DNA of 6,189 nucleotides. It comes from an uncultured Treponema sp. GTDB lineage: Bacteria > Spirochaetota > Spirochaetia > Treponematales > Treponemataceae. Positions 1 through 4,291 of the stretch are shown piece by piece. Numbering within the stretch: position 1 is the stretch's first letter; each line of letters starts with the position of its first letter. The notes under the pieces are model-generated. The model searched no databases, was not told the origin of the DNA, and saw nothing but the letters and a program-made list of their open reading frames with translations. A program made the position numbers and the translations under genes. The stretch covers positions 1 to 6,189 of the forward strand of contig CAKUTI010000058.1 in NCBI GenBank assembly GCA_934691925.1, given 5' to 3'.

Positions 1-462
1 TGCCAAATCCGAGCCGCTTCGTCCAAGTCCGCTTCCGCCGCTTGTGCATAGCGTCACAAGATTCTTGCCGCTCAAGTCGTTCTGTTCAACAAATGTGTAG
101 ACGATTTTCGGCGCGAGTCCCCACCAGATTGGATACGCAATAATCACATTGTCATAGCCACTCAAGTCGATTGAATTTGCGATTGTCGGCCGGCTTTTTT
201 CGTCGTTGCACTCAACAGAAGAAAGAGAGTTGCGGTCGTGCCAGTTCAAGTCCGCGCTCGTGTATTTGTGAACCGGAACAATTTCGTGCAAGTCCGCGTC
301 CAAAGCTGAAGCCGCCGTTTTTGCAAGCCGCTGTGTTGTTCCTGTCGCGCTGAAATAGCAGACAACTGTCTTTTTTGCGTTTTGTGTTCCCTGTGACCCC
401 TGCGCATTTGCTCCAAACATAAGAATTCCTCCTGCCAAAAGTGAAATTAAAAGTTTTTTCAT
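1..462 (-). CDS. Exported flavodoxin (3' end beyond the window)
   Basis: The 154 visible residues start at the ATG at 462 and run off the left edge, so the C-terminus is missing. Residues 1-20 form a signal peptide: MKK, a hydrophobic core (LLISLLAGGILMFG), then ANA|Q as a signal peptidase I site. No lipobox Cys is present. The mature part opens with a beta strand and an FMN phosphate loop, CYFSATGTTQ at 35-44. It continues with the flavin-stacking loop AYPIWWG (109-115) and a third flavin loop, TSGGSG (140-145). This matches the flavodoxin_4-like family: an FMN electron carrier, or NAD(P)H-linked reductase partner, acting here outside the cytoplasmic membrane. GAGG lies about 9 nt before the ATG. 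The gene is monocistronic at its 5' end, with its own promoter and operator upstream (separate entries). The fold is near certain. The electron partner is unknown. Confidence 0.9.
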   Translation of the reverse strand, partial: MKKLLISLLAGGILMFGANAQGSQGTQNAKKTVVCYFSATGTTQRLAKTAASALDADLHEIVPVHKYTSADLNWHDRNSLSSVECNDEKSRPTIANSIDLSGYDNVIIAYPIWWGLAPKIVYTFVEQNDLSGKNLVTLCTSGGSGLGRSGSDLA

Positions 463-486
463 ATCAAATTGCCTCATCAAGATTAA

Positions 487-509
487 ATTAGATACATAAT
501 GTAACTAAT
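487..509. promoter_or_regulatory. 23-bp palindromic operator at the flavodoxin start site
   Basis: On the minus strand the arms are ATTAGTTACAT and ATGTATCTAAT around a single central base, with 10 of 11 arm positions complementary. The site begins 4 bp after the predicted -10 box and covers the predicted start site, so a bound dimer would block initiation or escape. Size and symmetry fit TetR- or MarR-like regulators, which commonly control flavodoxin-type redox genes. The regulator itself is not in this window, so the family assignment is inference. Confidence 0.7.
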
Positions 510-513
510 AAAA

Positions 514-542
514 AATATAATAAACTAAATATCGGCTGTCAA
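514..542 (-). promoter_or_regulatory. Sigma-70-type promoter of the flavodoxin gene
   Basis: On the minus strand, TTGACA (542-537, perfect -35) is followed by a 17-nt spacer and TATATT (519-514, 5 of 6 to the -10 consensus). Transcription should begin near 507, leaving a leader of about 45 nt. The match is unusually good for this AT-rich spacer and points leftward, into the flavodoxin gene. Confidence 0.75.
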
Positions 543-617
543 GAATTTTTAACAAAACAACTGAATCGTTTTAGCTTTTCGGCTTATGGCTTTTGTCCGC
601 CTAAAGGCACACTGCGC

Positions 618-680
618 AATTTTGCTTACTCGGAGCAAAGGAAAGCTCAAAACTAATTTTTTTGAGCAAACAGCAAAATT
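618..680. repeat. Nested inverted repeats in the flavodoxin-glutaredoxin spacer
   Basis: AATTTTGCT (618-626) pairs perfectly with AGCAAAATT (672-680). Inside this, GCTCAAAA (645-652) pairs with TTTTGAGC (660-667) around a 7-nt loop. A competing small hairpin is TTTGCT (621-626) with AGCAAA (634-639). The divergent spacer 463-753 contains no convincing gene. Besides the flavodoxin promoter and operator it holds this structure, just upstream of the glutaredoxin operon. It could be a leader structure of that operon, an intergenic repeat element, or a barrier between the divergent units. Function is not established. Confidence 0.5.
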
Positions 681-743
681 CTAAGAAAATTTTCTAATGA
701 TTTTTCCTTTTGTTTTTATTATCTTTATGAAAATTGAATTTTT

Positions 744-749
744 GGAGGA
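744..749 (+). promoter_or_regulatory. Strong Shine-Dalgarno that sets the glutaredoxin start
   Basis: GGAGGA sits 4 nt before the ATG at 754. An in-frame ATG at 697 has only T-rich sequence before it and would add 19 hydrophobic, non-conserved residues, so 754 is preferred. Confidence 0.85.
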
Positions 750-753
750 AATC

Positions 754-1053
754 ATGGTCAAGCTTTACGGCTCGTCGCTTTGCCCGGACTGCATTGCGTG
801 CAAGAAATCTTTTGACGCGGAAAAAGTCGCCTACGAGTTTCACGATATTACTTCTGATTTGCGGGAACTCAAAAATTTTCTTGCTATTCGCGACTCGAAT
901 CCGAAATTTGACAAGGCGAAGCAGAAAGGTCTGATTGGAATTCCGATTTTGATGACGGAAGACGGCTCGCTCACTTTTAAGTGGCAGGAATTTGTGAGGA
1001 ATCCGCTTTCGGCGGAAAATTGCGGCGACAACGCTTGCGGAGTTAATTTTTAA
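754..1053 (+). CDS. Glutaredoxin-related protein, CPDC active site
   Basis: This is a 99-residue cytosolic thioredoxin-fold protein. After the first strand (VKLYGSSL) comes the redox motif CPDC at 10-13, with a third Cys at 16. The cis-Pro loop is GIPIL (about 62-66), followed by the usual DGS turn. The C-terminus carries another pair, C90 and C95, in ENCGDNAC. This layout matches the glutaredoxin-related family of anaerobes (COG4545 type), in which the N-terminal CxxC does dithiol exchange; the acidic CPDC replaces the CPYC of classical glutaredoxins. The extra C-terminal pair could be a resolving disulfide or a metal site (inference). It is the first gene of an operon with the MATE exporter, whose ATG follows this stop codon with no gap. 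Substrates are unknown. Confidence 0.88.
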   Translation: MVKLYGSSLCPDCIACKKSFDAEKVAYEFHDITSDLRELKNFLAIRDSNPKFDKAKQKGLIGIPILMTEDGSLTFKWQEFVRNPLSAENCGDNACGVNF

Positions 1054-2406
1054 ATGACTAAGGATTTGACAGTCGGGCATCCACTAAAGATTATTTTTTC
1101 GTTTGCCATGCCCGTTTTTCTGGGCTATCTTTTTCAGCAGTTTTATAATCTCGTTGACACGATTATCGTCGGTCAGTTTTTGGGCGTGAAGGCGCTTGCG
1201 GCGGTCGGATCGACTGGCAGCCTGAATTTTCTGATTATCGGATTTTGCATGGGGCTTTGCTCGGGATTCGCGATTCCAGTCGCGCAGAAATTCGGCGGCG
1301 GAGACTACACTTCAATGCGTCAGCTGATTTTCAATTCGTGGATTCTGATTTTTATCTCGTGCTTTGTTCTTACGATTCCGTCGGTCGTGTTTTGCAGGCG
1401 GCTTCTTGTTTTGCTGAAAACTCCAGACGATGTTCTCGACATGGCTTTTTCTTATTTTGTGATTATTCTGGCAGGAATTCCAGTCACGCTTTTCTACAAT
1501 ATTCTTGCCGGCGTAATCCGCTCGGTTGGCGACTCGAAAACCCCGCTTTATTTTCTGATTATCTCCGCGCTTTTGAATATCGCGCTCGACCTTGTTTTTA
1601 TCGCTCTTTTTAAGTGGGGAATCCCGGGCGCGGCTTATGCGACTGTGATTTCTCAGGGCGTTTCGGGCGTTCTTTGCTTTTTCTATATGAAAGCGAAATT
1701 TGAGATTTTGAGATTCAGAAGTGAGGACAAAGTTTTAAGCTCCAAAAAGATTTTGAATTTGCTTGGAATCGGGCTTCCGATGGGCTTGCAGTATTCAATC
1801 ACTGCGATTGGAAGCGTGATTTTGCAGTCGGCGGTGAATATTCTCGGCTCTATGTACGTGGCTTCGGTTGCGGCTGCGCAGAAAATCACGGTTTTCTTTT
1901 CAACGCCTTTTGACGCGCTCGGCACAACGATGGCGACTTACGGCGGACAGAACGTTGGCGCAAAGAAATTTGACCGGCTGAACTCGGGGCTTTTCTGGGG
2001 CTGTCTTGTCGGCTTCATTTATTCCGCGCTCGGATTTTTGTTTATGTTCATTTTCAGCAAGAATCTCGCGCTGCTTTTCATCAGCAAGAACGAGACGGTA
2101 GCAGTAATCGAGCAGATTGCGGAAAACGTGAGGATGTTTTTGCTTGCGAACAGCGGATTTTACTTTTTGCTCACGCTTGTAAACGCTGTGCGGTTTATGA
2201 TTCAGGGAATGGGATTTTCAAGAACGGCGATTTTTGCAGGCGTTTTTGAGCTTGTCGGCCGCGCCGCGATTGGAATCGTTTTCGTTCCTCTTTTCGGATT
2301 TTCTGCAGCGTGTTTTGCAAGTCCTCTCGCCTGGATTCTCGCGGACTCATTCCTTATTCCAGCGTATTTTGCGTGCAGAAGCCGTCTGATTAAAAAGCTT
2401 GGGTAA
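1054..2406 (+). CDS. MATE family multidrug/metabolite efflux transporter
   Basis: This 450-aa protein has the family's usual length, with about twelve membrane helices (roughly 12-36, 52-76, 90-110, 128-150, 162-184, 189-213, then a basic cytosolic loop, then 235-258, 263-290, 310-335, 350-375, 384-405, 412-440). Family marks are P20 and D35 in helix 1 (NLVDTIIVG), IRSVGDSKTP after helix 4, GAAYATVISQ at the start of helix 6, and GGQNVGAKKFDR after helix 8. It resembles the YoeA-like MATE branch and should export cationic drugs or metabolites in exchange for Na+ or H+. The ATG directly follows the glutaredoxin TAA. Only a weak GGAG lies 11 nt upstream, inside glutaredoxin codons, so translation is probably coupled. 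Substrate cannot be told from sequence. The pairing with a glutaredoxin suggests a redox or thiol stress context (inference). Confidence 0.93.
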   Translation: MTKDLTVGHPLKIIFSFAMPVFLGYLFQQFYNLVDTIIVGQFLGVKALAAVGSTGSLNFLIIGFCMGLCSGFAIPVAQKFGGGDYTSMRQLIFNSWILIFISCFVLTIPSVVFCRRLLVLLKTPDDVLDMAFSYFVIILAGIPVTLFYNILAGVIRSVGDSKTPLYFLIISALLNIALDLVFIALFKWGIPGAAYATVISQGVSGVLCFFYMKAKFEILRFRSEDKVLSSKKILNLLGIGLPMGLQYSITAIGSVILQSAVNILGSMYVASVAAAQKITVFFSTPFDALGTTMATYGGQNVGAKKFDRLNSGLFWGCLVGFIYSALGFLFMFIFSKNLALLFISKNETVAVIEQIAENVRMFLLANSGFYFLLTLVNAVRFMIQGMGFSRTAIFAGVFELVGRAAIGIVFVPLFGFSAACFASPLAWILADSFLIPAYFACRSRLIKKLG

Positions 2407-2447
2407 TGCAAAAGAAATTTTTTATGCGGCTGCGGTAATATTTTATA

Positions 2448-2487
2448 AAGTTGCGGTCATTTAGGTGAATTGAAATGACCGCAATTT
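2448..2487 (+). terminator. Hairpin terminator after the glutaredoxin-MATE operon
   Basis: TTGCGGTCATTT (2451-2462) and AAATGACCGCAA (2473-2484) form a perfect 12-bp stem around a 10-nt loop, extendable by a G-U and two A-U pairs. Only three T follow, so the U-tract is weak. It lies 44 nt after the MATE stop and could also stop or stabilise leftward transcripts from the accessory patch. Confidence 0.6.
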
Positions 2488-2521
2488 GAAACACGGGTGC
2501 GCACGAATTTTTCGGATTTTA

Positions 2522-2564
2522 ATTAAAAAAAGAGAAAAGATTACAGTCTACTGATTCAAACTGT
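2522..2564 (-). terminator. Probable intrinsic terminator of the minus-strand accessory genes
   Basis: On the minus strand, ACAGTTT and AGACTGT (2564-2543) form a 7-bp stem with one G-U pair and an 8-nt loop. A T-rich tract with seven consecutive T follows (about 2540-2522). It starts 11 nt after the last stop codon of the broken gene at 2575-2854. The stem is short, so confidence is moderate. Confidence 0.45.
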
Positions 2565-2574
2565 TATCATTTTG

Positions 2575-2854
2575 TCATTTATTTTTCTTTAGTATTTTTA
2601 GGAAAAAATCCATTATCGATTTTTCACCACCCCAAGCGCGTCTTATATTATTATTGTCAAGAATCCTGCAATGACCTGTAATGTTATTTATTTTTTTGAA
2701 CTCTCCAGCCATTTTCTTCTGCCAAATCATTCCAAAAAACTTTTCCTCCCATTGTCGGGAAATTAATGTTTGGCAAAGCCGGGAAGTCGTCTATAAGTTT
2801 TGGTATTTTTGTCAAAAATAAAAGCTCTTTTTCTAAAATTTCAATTTCATTCAT
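2575..2854 (-). pseudogene. Small conserved protein of unknown function, frameshifted at an A7 tract
   Basis: The ATG at 2854 has TAGG 6 nt upstream. It opens a frame (MNEIEILEKELLFLTKIPKL...) that reads FPTMGGKVFWNDLAEENGW and then hits TAA at 2684-2686 after 56 codons. At the A7 run (2697-2691), shifting to the +1 frame continues the same kind of protein: NITGHCRILDNNNIRRAWGG, then a lysine-rich tail to TGA at 2575. Removing one A gives an uninterrupted 92-aa protein. I recall small bacterial proteins of unknown function with the same order of signatures (GGKxFW, GW, RIL, N..R.AWG), so both halves look like one gene. It could be a pseudogene, a phase-variable gene switched by the A tract, a slippage product or a sequencing error. 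It follows the zinc-ribbon gene by 13 nt, as in an operon. Function unknown. Confidence 0.65.
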
Positions 2855-2867
2855 AACATACCTATGT

Positions 2868-3089
2868 TTAATCTATCAGCTTTCCAAAATCAAAATTCAC
2901 GTTTTTACTTTTACAATACGGACATTTTACATTCAATTTCTGACCTTCAACACTATGCTTCAATATTTTTAACTTTTTAGAACAGATTATTTTTTGCGGA
3001 CTTTTTTCCGAAAGAAAACATTTTCCACAGTCTCTGCAAACATACAAATAGCCACTTGAAGAAATAGTTTTTATTCTTAGATTGTTCAT
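2868..3089 (-). CDS. Small zinc-ribbon-like protein of unknown function
   Basis: With the ATG at 3089 this is 73 residues. A TTG at 3119 would give 83, but it lies inside the 3' arm of a long hairpin (3112-3150), so I prefer the ATG although its ribosome site is poor. In the 83-residue numbering the Cys pattern is C28-x2-C31-x2-C34, C46 and C66-x2-C69. The first knuckle is CRDCGKC and the second CPYCKSKN, typical of a zinc ribbon with two Cys pairs; C34 and C46 are extra. There is no membrane segment or enzyme motif. The protein ends 13 nt before the frameshifted gene, so the two are probably co-transcribed. A role in nucleic acid or protein binding is only a guess from the fold. The gene could be a decayed fragment. 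Confidence 0.5.
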   Translation of the reverse strand: MNNLRIKTISSSGYLYVCRDCGKCFLSEKSPQKIICSKKLKILKHSVEGQKLNVKCPYCKSKNVNFDFGKLID

Positions 3090-3111
3090 AAAGGCGCTGA
3101 TTTTAAAATAA

Positions 3112-3150
3112 TTTCTCAAAAACCTTTATTTCTTAAAGGCTTTCGAGAAA
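3112..3150 (-). repeat. 39-nt long hairpin between accessory genes
   Basis: Two 17-nt arms (3150-3134 and 3128-3112) flank the 5-nt loop AGAAA. On the minus-strand RNA all 17 positions pair, two as G-U. On the plus strand the same two positions would be A-C mismatches, so the structure fits leftward transcripts. The inner part, CCTTTA-AGAAA-TAAAGG followed by TTTTT, looks like an intrinsic terminator for the genes at 3180-3753, though the T-run also pairs within the longer stem. It could be a terminator, attenuator or processing hairpin. Confidence 0.6.
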
Positions 3151-3179
3151 CAGACAATTTATTTCAAAGCTTACTTATT

Positions 3180-3374
3180 CTATTTGCTTTCATGTTCTTT
3201 TTTCAGATTCCCGATTTTTTTGTCGCTTCTAGTGTTGCTTCCGTCTGAATTTCTAATAGAAATGCTTCCAGCCGGCAATCCGTAATCATCTTCAATTCGT
3301 TTTTCTAAATTTCCAACGAGGGCATCTTCCCTTGCATTTCTAAATCTTCTTGGTTTGTCTTCTCTTTCTGCCAT
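3180..3374 (-). CDS. 64-aa charged protein of unknown function, partner of the DUF697 gene
   Basis: The start is the ATG at 3374, set by AAGGAG (about 3386-3380) only a few nt upstream. Longer in-frame starts lie inside the preceding gene. The protein is soluble and highly charged. Its basic start MAEREDKPRRFRNAREDALVG leads to a short helical stretch (NLEKRIEDDYGL, about 22-33), then PAGSISIRNSDG and a C-terminal NTRSDKKIGNLKKE. The pattern 'glycine-led beta turn, RSDxxIGxLKK' looks like a small conserved family rather than random sequence, but I cannot name it. It starts 13 nt after the stop of the 121-aa DUF697-like gene and shares its transcript. The strong ribosome site suggests efficient translation. 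A role as partner, adaptor or antidote of the membrane protein is inference only. Confidence 0.78.
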   Translation of the reverse strand: MAEREDKPRRFRNAREDALVGNLEKRIEDDYGLPAGSISIRNSDGSNTRSDKKIGNLKKEHESK

Positions 3375-3387
3375 TTTTATCTCCTTT

Positions 3388-3753
3388 TTATTGTTCAATT
3401 CTTTCTTCAAGCTGATGTGCCATAGCCCACCCGGCAGATTCCAACATAGCAACGCTTACTGACGGTGCTACAATTTGGCCAAGTCCAGGAATCAATTTTG
3501 AAAGTTCCTTTGCAACCATCTTAATTGGTTGCTTTAGGACTGTTCTTTTTAGAGTTGCAACCGCAATATTTTTTGCAACCTCTTTTGAAATATCGCCGCC
3601 AAAAACACTGGAAATAGCCATCGCCATTGTTGTCATGGTTCCTAAGTCCGCAGCAACGCCCAATCCCGGAACAGGAACGACATTTCCTGCACCGGCTGCA
3701 ACAGCATGCGAATGAATAATCGCATGGCATTTTTTCTTTTGAGTCTCAGTCAT
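3388..3753 (-). CDS. DUF697/YcjF-like hydrophobic protein, 121 aa
   Basis: The start at 3753 has AAGGAG 6 nt upstream (3765-3760). Residues 14-51 are a long Ala/Gly-rich hydrophobic stretch with the repeated turn VPVPGLGVAADLGTMTTMAMAIS. A linker follows (GGDISKEVAKNIAVATLKRT), then a second hydrophobic half with LIPGLGQIVAPSVSVAMLESAGWAMAHQLE at about 87-116. The proline/glycine turns (PVPGLG, IPGLGQ) ahead of hydrophobic helices are the hallmark of DUF697, the C-terminal module of YcjF and of some septin- or IRG-like GTPases. Here it stands alone without a GTPase domain, probably as a membrane-associated helical hairpin. It leads an operon with the 64-aa gene 13 nt downstream. It lies divergent from an XRE repressor gene, with repeats suggesting repression. 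Biochemical role unknown. The family call is from pattern, not from a search. Confidence 0.75.
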   Translation of the reverse strand: MTETQKKKCHAIIHSHAVAAGAGNVVPVPGLGVAADLGTMTTMAMAISSVFGGDISKEVAKNIAVATLKRTVLKQPIKMVAKELSKLIPGLGQIVAPSVSVAMLESAGWAMAHQLEERIEQ

Positions 3754-3768
3754 AAAAAACTCCTTATT

Positions 3769-3817
3769 GTTTACTCATTTACAGTTGGAGTTTACTCCCA
3801 TTTTATAATTATTTCAA
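3769..3817 (-). promoter_or_regulatory. DUF697 operon promoter with two repressor half-sites
   Basis: On the minus strand, TTGAAA (3817-3812), a 17-nt spacer and TAAACT (3794-3789) form a promoter aimed at the gene starting at 3753. The -10 lies inside the palindrome GGAGTAAACTCC (3798-3787). The core GAGTAAAC recurs at 3776-3769, exactly 21 bp away (two helical turns). An alternative -10 is TATAAA (3807-3802), which would put the palindrome at the start site. Either way a protein bound here would block transcription. The adjacent XRE protein is the obvious candidate (inference). Confidence 0.55.
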
Positions 3818-3834
3818 GATAAAAAACTTCATTT

Positions 3835-3847
3835 TATACTGATAAAA
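3835..3847 (+). promoter_or_regulatory. -10 box of the XRE gene; possibly leaderless mRNA
   Basis: TATACT (3835-3840) ends 7 nt before the ATG at 3848, so transcription would start at or beside the ATG. No Shine-Dalgarno is visible in the preceding bases (GATAAAA). The best -35 is a poor TTTCAA at 3812-3817, 17 nt upstream, which suggests a weak promoter. Confidence 0.45.
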
Positions 3848-4147
3848 ATGAACAAATATCAGCAAGAATTTATTTCAAACATAAAAAGATTTAGAAATGA
3901 AAGGAAAATGTCGCAAGCCGAATTTGCCGAGCTTTGCAATGTCTCAACTGGTACAATCGGAAATATTGAGTGCGGACTTTCAAAACCATCGTTTGATTTG
4001 CTCTTAAAAATGGCGGATGTCTTTGGAGTGCATCCGTCAACGCTTTTGTCAGAAAAAGAAAAACCGAATCTAAATTTTAATGTTTCTGAAGAACATTCAA
4101 CGCTGATTAAAATTTATAAAATGCTGTATAAACTTTTTTCATCCTGA
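3848..4147 (+). CDS. XRE-family helix-turn-helix transcriptional regulator
   Basis: This is a 99-aa protein with an HTH_3/Cro-C1 domain at about 8-66: FISNIKRFRNERKMSQAEFAEL, then CNVSTGTIGNIECG as turn and recognition helix, then LSKPSFDLLLKMADVFGVHPSTLL. After a short linker the C-terminal ~30 residues form an amphipathic segment (STLIKIYKMLYKLF) that may dimerise. There is no peptidase, sensor or toxin domain, so it resembles phage-type or antitoxin-type repressors. The start is chosen because the helix needs residues from about 5 on, and no earlier ATG exists. It is divergent from the DUF697 operon, with 94 bp between. The GAGTAAAC repeats there are likely its operators, giving control of the operon and perhaps of itself. 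No ribosome site is seen, so expression may be low or leaderless. Confidence 0.9.
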   Translation: MNKYQQEFISNIKRFRNERKMSQAEFAELCNVSTGTIGNIECGLSKPSFDLLLKMADVFGVHPSTLLSEKEKPNLNFNVSEEHSTLIKIYKMLYKLFSS

Positions 4148-4205
4148 TTTTTCGAATTGAAAAACATACAGACTTTTCAGATTACAAACCACGAGCATAG
4201 ATTCT

Positions 4206-4223
4206 AAAACAGCGCAGTTTTTT
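4206..4223 (+). terminator. Weak hairpin after the XRE gene
   Basis: AAAAC (4206-4210) and GTTTT (4217-4221) can pair around AGCGCA, ending in a run of six T (4218-4223). The stem is only 5 bp and mostly A-T, so this is a weak candidate. No other terminator is visible between the convergent XRE and pyrophosphatase genes. Confidence 0.25.
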
Positions 4224-4291
4224 CTTGCATTGAATTCAGGATTACGGCCGCATTTTTGGCAGTTTCGCGTCCAGCCAATTCTAAAATTGCT

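Noticed and set aside
586..684. Possible 32-aa small gene (MAFVRLKAHC...)
   Set aside because: No Shine-Dalgarno, and the frame coincides with inverted repeats. Better treated as a structured spacer.
697..753. 19-codon N-terminal extension of the glutaredoxin
   Set aside because: No ribosome site at 697. GGAGGA at 744 fixes the start at 754, and the family N-terminus begins there.
2766..2972. Plus-strand 68-codon frame across the two small minus-strand genes
   Set aside because: Low-complexity translation opposite better-supported genes with Cys motifs and a ribosome site.
2538..4186. AGATTACA at 2538-2545 and 4179-4186 as possible attachment-site direct repeats around the accessory patch
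   Set aside because: Only 8 bp, AT-rich and at chance level, with no tRNA and no integrase nearby.
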